From Algoriphagus lacus (lineage in GTDB: Bacteria; Bacteroidota; Bacteroidia; Cytophagales; Cyclobacteriaceae), in contig NZ_QXML01000001.1 in NCBI RefSeq assembly GCF_003583985.1, positions 558,001 through 622,000 on the forward strand: 64,000 nt of DNA, given 5' to 3'. Below are positions 53,182-60,862 of this stretch, piece by piece; the first letter of the stretch is position 1; the number at the start of each line of letters is the position of its first letter. The notes beneath the pieces are model-generated. The model did no database searches, was not told where the DNA came from, and saw only the letters and a list, made by a program, of their open reading frames with translations. Made by a program: the position numbers and the translations under genes.

Positions 53182-53212
53182 GTTCTAAAACTAGTATCAA
53201 ATTGAAGGAAAT

Positions 53213-53240
53213 CAAACATAAAATTTTTTAAAAATGTCAA
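53213..53240 (-). promoter_or_regulatory. Bacteroidota-type promoter of the AraC gene
   Basis: On the minus strand TTG (53238-53240), 17 bases, then TATGTTTG (53213-53220) fit TTG-N17-23-TAnnTTTG, 32 bases before the ATG at 53181. Confidence 0.65.
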
Positions 53241-53264
53241 TATTGTATCATAAAGTACTAATCC

Positions 53265-53318
53265 AGTGAAAGATTCCAAGGGTGTCTCCAGCTACTTTTG
53301 ATTTGATAATCTTTCACT
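53265..53318. promoter_or_regulatory. Inverted repeat flanking the hydroxyproline promoter box
   Basis: AGTGAAAGATT (53265-53275) recurs as its exact reverse complement at 53308-53318. The 32 bases between hold TACTTTTG (53293-53300), which fits the -7 consensus of the plus-strand cluster. The arms are 43 bases centre to centre, close to four helical turns. It is a candidate operator for the adjacent AraC protein; a transcribed hairpin is the alternative. Confidence 0.5.
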
Positions 53319-53358
53319 AAAAATCCCCGGCATGAGCTGTGGACAAAATCAACAAACT

Positions 53359-54249
53359 ATGAACTGGAAAGGCGTATTCCCCGCGGTCACGACCAAATTT
53401 CATAAAGACGGAAGTCTGGATATGGATCTGTTTTTCAAAAACCTGGACTTTCAGCTCGAGTGTGGAGTTCACGGGATTATCCTGGGCGGAACGCTGGGAG
53501 AAAGCTCAGTCCTGTCCCAGGAGGAAAAAATTACCCTTACCGGGGAAACAGTCAAATACATCAACGGGAAAGTTCCAGTCATCCTCAATATTGCTGAAGG
53601 TGCTACGCAGGATGCACTTTTTTGGGCTAAAAAAGCGGAAGAATTAGGTGCTTCAGGCTTGATGATTTTGCCTCCGATGCGCTATGCTGCAGACGCACGT
53701 GAAGTGGTGACTTACTTCAAGACCGTCGCCAACTCCACCAAGCTTCCCATGATGATTTATAACAATCCAGTAGACTACAAGACTTTGGTGACCCTGGATA
53801 TGTTTGCCGAGTTGGCTGAATGTTCCAATATCCAGGCGGTCAAAGAATCCACCCGGGACATCTCCAATGTCACCCGAATGATCAACCGATTTGGGGATCG
53901 ATTCCAGATACTATGTGGCGTAGACACTTTGGCGATGGAAGAATTGCTAATGGGTGCCGTTGGTTGGGTAGCTGGATTGGTGTGCGCTTTTCCAAAGGAA
54001 ACCGTCGTGATTTACAACTTGGTTCAGGAAGGTAAAATCGAAGAAGCTCGTGAAATCTACCGCTGGTTTTTACCCCTTCTTGAGCTGGATATTCATCCAA
54101 AATTGGTTCAATATATTAAGCTTGCCGAGCAGCACTGCGGTATCGGGTCTGAGCATGTTCGTGCGCCAAGATTAACTTTGATCGGAGAAGAAAGAGTACG
54201 AATTGAGAAAATAATTACTGAAGGATTGGCGAAAAGGCCGAAATTGTAA
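53359..54249 (+). CDS. DapA-family lyase, probable 1-pyrroline-4-hydroxy-2-carboxylate deaminase
   Basis: 296 residues from ATG 53359, the start that matches the family (MNWKGVFPAVTTKF). It is a Schiff-base TIM-barrel enzyme of the dihydrodipicolinate synthase superfamily: GGTLGESSVLSQEEK, PMMIYNNPVDYKTLV with the Tyr, and NIQAVKESTRDISN with the imine-forming Lys. In hydroxyproline breakdown such a protein converts 1-pyrroline-4-hydroxy-2-carboxylate to 2-oxoglutarate semialdehyde and ammonia. The specific role rests on the neighbouring epimerase, dehydrogenase and FAD oxidoreductase. First gene of the cluster. Confidence 0.88.
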   Translation: MNWKGVFPAVTTKFHKDGSLDMDLFFKNLDFQLECGVHGIILGGTLGESSVLSQEEKITLTGETVKYINGKVPVILNIAEGATQDALFWAKKAEELGASGLMILPPMRYAADAREVVTYFKTVANSTKLPMMIYNNPVDYKTLVTLDMFAELAECSNIQAVKESTRDISNVTRMINRFGDRFQILCGVDTLAMEELLMGAVGWVAGLVCAFPKETVVIYNLVQEGKIEEAREIYRWFLPLLELDIHPKLVQYIKLAEQHCGIGSEHVRAPRLTLIGEERVRIEKIITEGLAKRPKL

Positions 54250-54256
54250 AAAAGAG

Positions 54257-54305
54257 GGAAGCAGGAAGACCGAAGTCAAACCTCGTTCTTCCGCCTCCTG
54301 CTTCC
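54257..54305. repeat. Intergenic inverted repeat in the hydroxyproline cluster
   Basis: GGAAGCAGGA (54257-54266) is the reverse complement of TCCTGCTTCC (54296-54305); the loop region contains further GGAAG/CTTCC and CGAAG words. It lies between the lyase and dehydrogenase genes. It resembles the GAAG-rich repetitive intergenic elements common in this group, and could also act as an attenuating hairpin. Confidence 0.5.
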
Positions 54306-54338
54306 AGTCTTATTCTAATCTTTCAATTTTCAATTTCC

Positions 54339-55784
54339 ATGAACTTCGACTCAATTTTCAATTCTGCCCAAGAGGCTTTTCTTTTTTATAAAAATCTGCC
54401 GGGAACGGAAAAAGGAGCCTTTTTGGATACGATGGCAGACGTCCTTGAATCCCATCGGTCGGAAATTGTTCCCTTGGCAGTAAAAGAATCCAATCTTCCC
54501 GAAGGAAGGATCAATGGGGAATTGGGACGAACGACGGGCCAAATCCGGCTTTTTGCCAATCTGGTCAAAGAAGGAAGTTGGGTGGAAGCTACCATTGATC
54601 CGGCATTGCCTGATCGAACCCCACTTCCAAGGGCGGATATCAGACGATTTCTCACTCCCCTTGGCCCTGTGGTTGTATTTGGAGCTAGCAATTTCCCTCT
54701 TGCATTTTCTACGGCTGGTGGAGATACCATTTCTGCATTGGCTGCAGGCTGCCCTGTGATTTATAAGGCTCACCCGGCACATCCGGAGACTTCCAGAAAA
54801 GTGGCAGATTGCATTCACCAGGCCATTTTGAAGTGTGGACTCCCATCGGCCCTTTTCACCCATGTGGAAGGAGGAATTGCCGAAGGCCAGGCTTTGGTCA
54901 AACATCCCTTAGCTAAAGCGGTAGCGTTTACCGGTTCTCATGCGGGCGGCATGGCCTTGTTCCATCTTGCCAATCAGCGCGAAAACCCGATCCCGGTTTA
55001 CGCTGAAATGGGATCCGTAAATCCAATATTTACTTTCCCGCACAAGCTGGAAAAAGAAAATCAAGCACTTGCGAAGGCTTTCATTTCGTCACTTACCTTA
55101 GGCGTTGGGCAATTTTGCACCAATCCGGGTTTGATCTTTGTACCGGAAGCGCAGGCTAAAGCCTTTGAAAATGCCGTCGCTGCCGAATTGAAAGATATTG
55201 CGGTGGCGCCCATGCTCCACCCGGGCATTGCACAGGCCTATTACGACTCAATCCAGTTTTTGGAATCCAGGGAGGAATTGCGCTGGGTAAAAGTGGCAGA
55301 TCCCAAACACCTCATCAACGGCAGCACTGCCATGGCAGAAATCAAAGCTGCCGATTGGCTGAAGGATACCCTCTTCCAAAAAGAAGTATTCGGAGCCTTT
55401 GCCATGATGGTCGTGTACCAAAGCGAAGACGAACTTCTCGAAATAGCTCAGCACCTCCATGGGCAGTTGACGATTACCGTTTGGGCTGAAGCGGAGGAAC
55501 TTCAGAATCAACTATTTCTGGTGAATCTTTTGGAGGAAAAATGTGGTCGATTGCTCTTCAAGGGGGTTCCTACGGGAGTAGAAGTGGGGTATGCCATGCA
55601 GCATGGAGGACCTTTCCCTTCCACTACCGCTCCAAACAGTACCTCAGTCGGAGCCCATGCGATCAAGCGATTTGCCAGACCTATTGCTTTCCAGGATATG
55701 CCCCAGGAGTTGCTTCCGGATGCTTTGAGGGATGGTAATCCCCTTGGAATCTGGAGGATGGTAAATGGAAACTTGGAAAAGTGA
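54339..55784 (+). CDS. Aldehyde dehydrogenase, probable 2-oxoglutarate semialdehyde dehydrogenase
   Basis: 481 residues of the NAD(P)+-dependent ALDH superfamily. The cofactor region is PVVVFGASNFPLAFSTAGGD, catalytic Glu in PVYAEMGSVNP and catalytic Cys in LGVGQFCTNPGLIFVP. The GQFCTNPG form and short length are typical of the 2,5-dioxovalerate (2-oxoglutarate semialdehyde) dehydrogenases. It would give 2-oxoglutarate, the last step of hydroxyproline breakdown. It lies 89 bases after the DapA-type lyase gene; a repeat sits between them. Confidence 0.9.
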   Translation: MNFDSIFNSAQEAFLFYKNLPGTEKGAFLDTMADVLESHRSEIVPLAVKESNLPEGRINGELGRTTGQIRLFANLVKEGSWVEATIDPALPDRTPLPRADIRRFLTPLGPVVVFGASNFPLAFSTAGGDTISALAAGCPVIYKAHPAHPETSRKVADCIHQAILKCGLPSALFTHVEGGIAEGQALVKHPLAKAVAFTGSHAGGMALFHLANQRENPIPVYAEMGSVNPIFTFPHKLEKENQALAKAFISSLTLGVGQFCTNPGLIFVPEAQAKAFENAVAAELKDIAVAPMLHPGIAQAYYDSIQFLESREELRWVKVADPKHLINGSTAMAEIKAADWLKDTLFQKEVFGAFAMMVVYQSEDELLEIAQHLHGQLTITVWAEAEELQNQLFLVNLLEEKCGRLLFKGVPTGVEVGYAMQHGGPFPSTTAPNSTSVGAHAIKRFARPIAFQDMPQELLPDALRDGNPLGIWRMVNGNLEK

Positions 55785-55787
55785 TTT

Positions 55788-55823
55788 TGAAAATACGAAG
55801 TACGAAATACGATTTACGACGGG
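55788..55823. repeat. TACGA-rich short repeat element
   Basis: Directly after the dehydrogenase stop come four TACGA words spaced 7-8 bases apart (AATACGAAGTACGAAATACG, then ATTTACGAC). This looks like a small dispersed intergenic repeat rather than coding sequence. The rest of the 146-base gap is T/C-rich and I see no terminator in it. Confidence 0.4.
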
Positions 55824-55930
55824 CTGACTAGAGTTAACCTTCAATTCCTCATCCAATCAATCTGAACTATTCGAGTTGATATTCCATACCAATCTTCCAA
55901 TTTTAGAATCTTTTAATTTTCCAATTCCTA

Positions 55931-56935
55931 ATGCCTTCAAGACATACCTTTAGTTGTATCGATGCGCACACCTGCGGCAATCCTGTCCGAGTTGTTTCCG
56001 GAGGTGTTCCTTTTCTAAAAGGAAATACCATGCTGGAAAAGCGCCAATACTTTCTGGAAAACTTGGATTGGATCAGGACCGGTTTGATGTTTGAGCCTCG
56101 AGGTCACGACATGATGTCCGGCTCTATGCTCTTTCCACCCCATGACCCGGAGAATGACTTTGCCGTCCTGTTCATAGAGACTTCCGGCTGTCTTCCCATG
56201 TGCGGTCACGGGACTATCGGCACCATCACCATTGCCATTGAGGAAGGGCTGATTCATCCCAAAACTCCGGGATTTCTGAGAATGGAGGCTCCGGCAGGAT
56301 TGGTTTTGGTTGAATACAAGCAGGAAGGGAAAAAAGTAAAATCAGTCAAACTGACCAATGTCAAGAGTTTTCTGGCAGCGGAAGGGCTCGAGATTGAAAC
56401 AGATGAACTTGGAAAGCTTACTGTCGATGTGGCTTATGGCGGGAATTTCTATTGCATTGTGGATCCTCAGGAGAATTTTCCTGGACTGGAACATTACAAA
56501 GCCGAACAACTGATCTCCATGGCTCGGGCACTTCGTCAGAAAATGAATGAGAAATACGATTTTGTCCATCCTGAACATGATCGAATCAGGGGCCTTTCGC
56601 ATGTACTCTGGACGGGAAAAACGCTTGATCCAACCAGCACTGCACGAAATGCAGTATTCTATGGAGACAAGGCTATTGACCGCTCCCCCTGTGGCACCGG
56701 AACTTCGGCGAGAATGGCGCAATGGTTTGCCAAAGGCTGGCTAAAACCTGGGGATGAATTTATCCATGAGAGCTTCATCGGCTCCAAGTTTACCGGGCGA
56801 ATTGAAGAAGTAACAAAAATAGCCGGTAAACCAGCCATTGTACCGAGTATCGAAGGATGGGCCAAAGTCTATGGCTACAATACCATCATACTGGACGATG
56901 AGGACCCGTATGTGCATGGATTCCAGGTGATATAA
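55931..56935 (+). CDS. 4-hydroxyproline 2-epimerase (proline racemase family)
   Basis: 334 residues. The two-base catalytic cysteine pair is intact: Cys91 in PMCGHGTIGT and Cys254 in DRSPCGTGTSARMA, which separates epimerases/racemases from the dehydratases that have Ser or Thr at the first position. IDAHTCGNPVRVV near the start and FIGSKFTGRIEEVTK near the end are family blocks. It would convert trans-4-hydroxy-L-proline to cis-4-hydroxy-D-proline, the first step of the pathway encoded around it; proline racemase is less likely in this setting. Confidence 0.93.
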   Translation: MPSRHTFSCIDAHTCGNPVRVVSGGVPFLKGNTMLEKRQYFLENLDWIRTGLMFEPRGHDMMSGSMLFPPHDPENDFAVLFIETSGCLPMCGHGTIGTITIAIEEGLIHPKTPGFLRMEAPAGLVLVEYKQEGKKVKSVKLTNVKSFLAAEGLEIETDELGKLTVDVAYGGNFYCIVDPQENFPGLEHYKAEQLISMARALRQKMNEKYDFVHPEHDRIRGLSHVLWTGKTLDPTSTARNAVFYGDKAIDRSPCGTGTSARMAQWFAKGWLKPGDEFIHESFIGSKFTGRIEEVTKIAGKPAIVPSIEGWAKVYGYNTIILDDEDPYVHGFQVI

Positions 56936-57028
56936 TTCCGAAACGATTAGGCCTTCCTAATTTGAAAAAGGAGGGTGGGATTTCCGGCACATACTTTAAA
57001 AACCGTAAGCTGGAAAAAGAATATTCTT

Positions 57029-57049
57029 AAATTAAGTGAACCTTAATTT
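57029..57049 (+). promoter_or_regulatory. Small hairpin just before a start codon
   Basis: AAATTAAG (57029-57036) pairs with CTTAATTT (57042-57049) around a 5-nt loop, ending 9 bases before the ATG at 57059. No T tract follows, so it is not a terminator; it could affect translation or bind a protein. Confidence 0.3.
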
Positions 57050-57058
57050 CCGACTTTT

Positions 57059-58114
57059 ATGCAGGTAAATTTTTTAGTCAAAGGAATCTTGACCTTAGTA
57101 CTTGTGGTCAGTCTTCTACCTCGCTCGGCTGCCTATCAAAAAGACAAGCTATTTGCTGACCAAGTGCCATTGGATATGGAAATGGATACTAACATCAAAT
57201 TCCTGAAAAATTCGGAGTCAGACACCGTCTTTTTTTCCAGTTGGCTTAAATTCAAAGACTCTGCGGGCAATCCGGACTCCATCCCGGTGGACCTTAGAGC
57301 CAGGGGAAATTCCAGAAGGGCCCAATGCTTTTTTCCGCCGCTTTGGCTTAAAATCCCAAACGGAGAAGCCAAAAACACCATTTTCCAAGGAAACAGAAGC
57401 CTAAAGTTGGTACTTCCCTGTCAGGAAGGGGAGAATTACAATCATTTGGCTGTTAAGGAGTATGTCATCTACAAACTATATGAAGAGATCAGCCCTTACT
57501 ATTTTAGGACCAGATTAGTCAATTTGACGCTGATAGATCGGCAAAACAAAAAAGCCAAGAGCTATTCATTAAATGCATTTGTCCTTGAGGATATAGACCA
57601 AGTGGCCAAAAATTATCAAGCCAAACAGAAAAAAACTGGCTTGGTCTTGCCTCACTTGATCAATGATACGCTTGCCCTGAGCCAGGATTTTTTTGCCTTT
57701 ATGATCGGAAACACCGATTGGTCAAATACTACCCAACACAACGTTCGAATGTTGGATATCGGAAATGGCATGTATGTCCCAGTCGCTTATGATTTTGATT
57801 ATTCCGGATTTGTCAATGCTCCTTATGCGTTGCCTTACGACTATCTCCCAATAAAAAACGTCACTGAAAGGCTTTACCGGGGAATCTGTAGAAATCCGGA
57901 ACTTACTGAGTGGGTCAGGGCCTATTATCTTCAAAAGGAAACTCAACTCCTGAAAATCCTTGATGAAAACCGAATACACCTTTCCAATTCGGAATTTGAT
58001 TCAGCTAGGGCATACCTTTCGGGGTTTTTCGATATCCTCAAAAATGATCTTGCCTTTCAATCCCAGATGATTGGATCCTGTCAGCAGTATGAAACGCCTG
58101 CTGCTAGAAAATAA
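57059..58114 (+). CDS. Exported CotH-kinase-like protein
   Basis: 351 residues with a signal peptide (LVKGILTLVLVVSLLPRSAA). I do not know the family by name, but it resembles the CotH kinase fold: LRARGNSRRAQCFFP (residues 79-93) recalls the RGNSS block, YNHLAVKEYVIYKLYEEISP the helix, and FMIGNTDWSNTTQHNVRM (from ~214) with PVAYDFDYSG (Asp245, Asp247) look like the catalytic D-x-N and D-F-D segments. If so it could phosphorylate an envelope protein or sugar. It lies between the epimerase and the FAD dehydrogenase genes of the hydroxyproline cluster, with no obvious metabolic role there. Confidence 0.6.
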   Translation: MQVNFLVKGILTLVLVVSLLPRSAAYQKDKLFADQVPLDMEMDTNIKFLKNSESDTVFFSSWLKFKDSAGNPDSIPVDLRARGNSRRAQCFFPPLWLKIPNGEAKNTIFQGNRSLKLVLPCQEGENYNHLAVKEYVIYKLYEEISPYYFRTRLVNLTLIDRQNKKAKSYSLNAFVLEDIDQVAKNYQAKQKKTGLVLPHLINDTLALSQDFFAFMIGNTDWSNTTQHNVRMLDIGNGMYVPVAYDFDYSGFVNAPYALPYDYLPIKNVTERLYRGICRNPELTEWVRAYYLQKETQLLKILDENRIHLSNSEFDSARAYLSGFFDILKNDLAFQSQMIGSCQQYETPAARK

Positions 58115-58124
58115 CAACGTTGTT
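58113..58124. repeat. 12-base perfect palindrome after the CotH-like gene
   Basis: AACAACGTTGTT overlaps the end of the stop codon. The next 188 bases up to the FAD oxidoreductase gene show no ORF and no clear terminator. The palindrome could bind a dimeric regulator. Confidence 0.3.
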
Positions 58125-58312
58125 TAAAAGTGGCAAACTTGTCAATTCTAGACGGATTCTGGTCAATTAAGGATAAATTAAGGTCATGTATCCGGAATAA
58201 ATTCGAAGCGCTAATCCAGCCTGTTTTCCGGGGCCTTAGTGAATTTTCTTTTCACATTATACGTCCCATTTACAAAAGCTTGTCTGTCCAGGTTATTAGT
58301 TTTAACTAGTTT

Positions 58313-59560
58313 ATGAAACCAACCCTTATCATCGGCGGCGGAATCGTCGGTTTATTTACCGCCTATTTTCTCAACAAAGAAGGCATCGAAGTCGAGGTCA
58401 TTGACCAAACAGATATGCTTGACAATTGCTCCACAGGCAACGCCGGCATGATTACCCCAAGCCACATCATACCTTTGGCTGCTCCAGGGATGATCAGTAA
58501 AGGGATTGCTTGGATGTTTTCTTCGAAAAGCCCGTTTTACATCCATCCCAGACTGGATTTCAAGCTGGCGCAGTGGTGTTTACTTTTTTTCAAGGCTACA
58601 TCCCAATCCCAGGTTAACAGAAGCATTCCTTACCTTAATCACCTGACCCTCTTCAGCAAAGCTTTGTATCAGGAGTTTGAAGCAGAACACCCTCTATCTT
58701 CGGTTCACCTTTCTCAAAAAGGCCTTATGATGGTCTATCAAACCGAGGCTGTAGAAAAAGAAGAAATTGAACTGGCACATCTAGCCAAAAAATATAAGCT
58801 GGAGGCAGAGGTGCTGAATGCCACTGACGTACAAAAACTCGAACCCAATCTGGAAGTGAAGGCTCGTGGTGCGGTCTATTTTCCAGGGGATTCCCATCTC
58901 GATCCAGGAGTGCTTTACAGCTACCTGAAGAAGAATTTGGCTTCAAAAGGAGTGAAATTTCATCCTAATACTCAGGTTTTGGGTTTTGATAAAACTCAAA
59001 ACAACGTGAAGTCAGTATTGACCGATAAAGGAAAAATCGAAGCCGGAAAAGTCATCCTTTGTGGCGGTGCCTGGACCGCAGAACTGGCGAAAATGCTAAG
59101 CTTCTCCCTGCCTCTGATGGGAGGTAAAGGATACAGCTTCATCCAGGACAATACTCCTGCAATTCAGATTCCAACCATCTTAACTGAGCGAAAGGTGGCA
59201 GTCAGTCCTTATGGGAATTTTGTTCGGTTTGGTGGAACCTTGGAGATCGCCGGCACGAATCAAAACGTCAACCTCAACCGGGTCAAAGGAATATTCGAAT
59301 CCATCAATCAGTATTACCCAACATTCAAGGCCAAGTTCCCCGAAGAAGATCAGATCTGGAAAGGACTCAGACCATGTTCCCCAGATGGATTGCCTTACAT
59401 CGGAATGGCTCCCGGCTATGAAAACGTGCTTGTCGGTGCTGGTCATGCCATGCTTGGACTGACTATGGCTCCCGCCACAGGTCGCCTGCTTACCGAGTTG
59501 CACCAGCAAAAGGAGACTTCTTTGGAAATGAAGGGATTTGAAGTGGGTAGGTTTGATTGA
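58313..59560 (+). CDS. FAD-dependent D-amino-acid dehydrogenase, probable D-hydroxyproline dehydrogenase
   Basis: 415 residues of the DAO superfamily. The FAD motif IIGGGIVGLFTAYFLNKEG opens the protein, followed by VIDQTDMLDNCSTGNAGMIT, the substrate domain, ILCGGAWTAELAKML, and WKGLRPCSPDGLPYIGMAPG and GAGHAMLGLTMAPATGRLL at the end, as in DadA-type dehydrogenases. It would oxidise cis-4-hydroxy-D-proline to the pyrroline that the DapA-type lyase deaminates. The pathway role comes from context; D-amino-acid dehydrogenase of other specificity is the alternative. Ends in a bidirectional terminator. Confidence 0.9.
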   Translation: MKPTLIIGGGIVGLFTAYFLNKEGIEVEVIDQTDMLDNCSTGNAGMITPSHIIPLAAPGMISKGIAWMFSSKSPFYIHPRLDFKLAQWCLLFFKATSQSQVNRSIPYLNHLTLFSKALYQEFEAEHPLSSVHLSQKGLMMVYQTEAVEKEEIELAHLAKKYKLEAEVLNATDVQKLEPNLEVKARGAVYFPGDSHLDPGVLYSYLKKNLASKGVKFHPNTQVLGFDKTQNNVKSVLTDKGKIEAGKVILCGGAWTAELAKMLSFSLPLMGGKGYSFIQDNTPAIQIPTILTERKVAVSPYGNFVRFGGTLEIAGTNQNVNLNRVKGIFESINQYYPTFKAKFPEEDQIWKGLRPCSPDGLPYIGMAPGYENVLVGAGHAMLGLTMAPATGRLLTELHQQKETSLEMKGFEVGRFD

Positions 59561-59584
59561 AAATCAAAAAGAAAAAATAAAGCT

Positions 59585-59620
59585 AAAATGGCCTTGGAAT
59601 TACCAAGGCCATTTTGTTTT
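59585..59620. terminator. Bidirectional terminator after the FAD dehydrogenase gene
   Basis: A perfect 13-bp stem (59585-59597 with 59603-59615, core TGGCCTTGG) has a 5-nt loop, flanked by A and T runs. It separates the hydroxyproline cluster from the convergent DinB gene. Confidence 0.92.
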
Positions 59621-59633
59621 TCAGGAATGGATA

Positions 59634-60164
59634 TCAAAATCCCACAAAAGCCGGAGGCTCCACACCATTGGCCCGCAAGTAGGCAATGGCCGAACCCCGA
59701 TGATGTGTACTGTGATCCATCAGCACCGCCATCACCTGTCTTCGGGAAACATAGTTCCCAAAAACATCCAGTTTTTCGGCCGCATCCGCATCGCTCAAGG
59801 CCTTCATGGTAGCCGTCCCATAATCGTAGCAGTTCGCCACATAGCTTGCAAGCGCTGCGCGATCAGCTGTTTTGAGGTCAAGGGTTGGAACTGCCTCAGC
59901 CCCTTTGAGGTAATTTTTGGAAATCCCTGCAATGGAAGTAGCGATGTGGTGAATCTGTTCCTTGAAGGACATAGCCCCGGGATCAGTTTTGTAGTCCATC
60001 CCGGAGTCAGGCATTTTAGCCAGTACATCCAGGGTAAATTTCTTGCTGTTTTCCCATTTGCTCAGGAATTCCTCTTTGGTGGTCTGGGCATGGGAATAAG
60101 CTCCGAAAAGCATTAGGACCGCAGAAAAAGTAGCGGCAAGGGTCAATTTCATGGTCTTCATCAT
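59634..60164 (-). CDS. Exported DinB/YfiT-like protein
   Basis: 176 residues with a signal peptide (LTLAATFSAVLMLFGAYSHA, cleavage near HAQ). The mature domain is a DinB four-helix bundle: EEFLSKWENSKKFTLDVLAK, FKEQIHHIATSIAGISKNYL and LMDHSTHHRGSAIAYLRANG, with the His residues of QIHH and DHSTHH placed as the usual metal triad. Cytoplasmic members act as thiol-dependent transferases (e.g. bacillithiol, mycothiol); an exported one is atypical and its substrate unknown. Monocistronic and divergent from gldD. Confidence 0.82.
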   Translation of the reverse strand: MMKTMKLTLAATFSAVLMLFGAYSHAQTTKEEFLSKWENSKKFTLDVLAKMPDSGMDYKTDPGAMSFKEQIHHIATSIAGISKNYLKGAEAVPTLDLKTADRAALASYVANCYDYGTATMKALSDADAAEKLDVFGNYVSRRQVMAVLMDHSTHHRGSAIAYLRANGVEPPAFVGF

Positions 60165-60240
60165 AGCTTGTAAAATTTGGTGGAAAGTTAAAGTTCCTCT
60201 ATTCCCGACTCAATTCAAATGGAAAACCTAATTTTGACCT

Positions 60241-60816
60241 ATGAAGAAAATTTCGGCTATTTTGATTCTGGCAATTGGGCTAACTTCCTGTGAGCAAACT
60301 TGGTTACCCAAACCACCGGGATATAATCGAATAGATCTTCCTCCACATACCTACCAACCACTGTCAGAAGGATACCCGTATCTCTTTGAGTTTTCCAAGG
60401 CCAGTACCGTGGAGCCTGATTCTTTTAATCTCGCAGAAAAAGCCTGGATCAATCTGAATTATGGAGATCTTGGGGCTAAGATTCACCTCACCTATAAGCG
60501 GATTGACGGTAAGAGCGTGGATTTTAAAACCCTTTCCAACGATGCGTTCAAGCTCACGGCAAAGCATCAAGTCAAAGCTTACGGAATTGAAGAAGGTATT
60601 TTACTTACCCCAAATGGATATACGGCAGTGGTAGCGGAACTGACGGGGGAGGTGCCAACCCAATTCCAATTTTTTGTGACGGACTCAACTACTCACTTCC
60701 TTCGGGGAGCCTTGTATTTCAACACGGCTGTAAAAAATGACTCTCTTGCTCCGGTCATTGAATACATCAAAATTGATATGACACACCTGATGAATTCGGT
60801 GAAGTTTAAAGAATAA
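60241..60816 (+). CDS. gldD: Gliding motility lipoprotein GldD
   Basis: A 191-residue lipoprotein (SAILILAIGLTSC; lipobox) beginning its mature part EQTWLPKPPGYNRIDLPPHT, a recognisable GldD opening. YPYLFEFSKAS, AWINLNYGDLGAKIHLTYKR and QFFVTDSTTHFLRGALYFNT are further family blocks. GldD is one of the envelope proteins required for gliding and linked to type IX secretion in Bacteroidota; this fits the T9SS sorting domain on the 11.2-14.0 kb protein. The gene stands alone with a terminator behind it. Confidence 0.9.
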   Translation: MKKISAILILAIGLTSCEQTWLPKPPGYNRIDLPPHTYQPLSEGYPYLFEFSKASTVEPDSFNLAEKAWINLNYGDLGAKIHLTYKRIDGKSVDFKTLSNDAFKLTAKHQVKAYGIEEGILLTPNGYTAVVAELTGEVPTQFQFFVTDSTTHFLRGALYFNTAVKNDSLAPVIEYIKIDMTHLMNSVKFKE

Positions 60817-60817
60817 T

Positions 60818-60846
60818 AAAAAAGCCCGAGAAATCAGGCTTTTTTA
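60818..60846. terminator. Bidirectional terminator between gldD and the symporter gene
   Basis: AAAAAAGCC (60818-60826) pairs with GGCTTTTTT (60837-60845) around a 10-base loop. It lies between the convergent gldD and sodium:solute symporter genes. Confidence 0.75.
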
Positions 60847-60862
60847 GTCATGTCAGCTTGGA

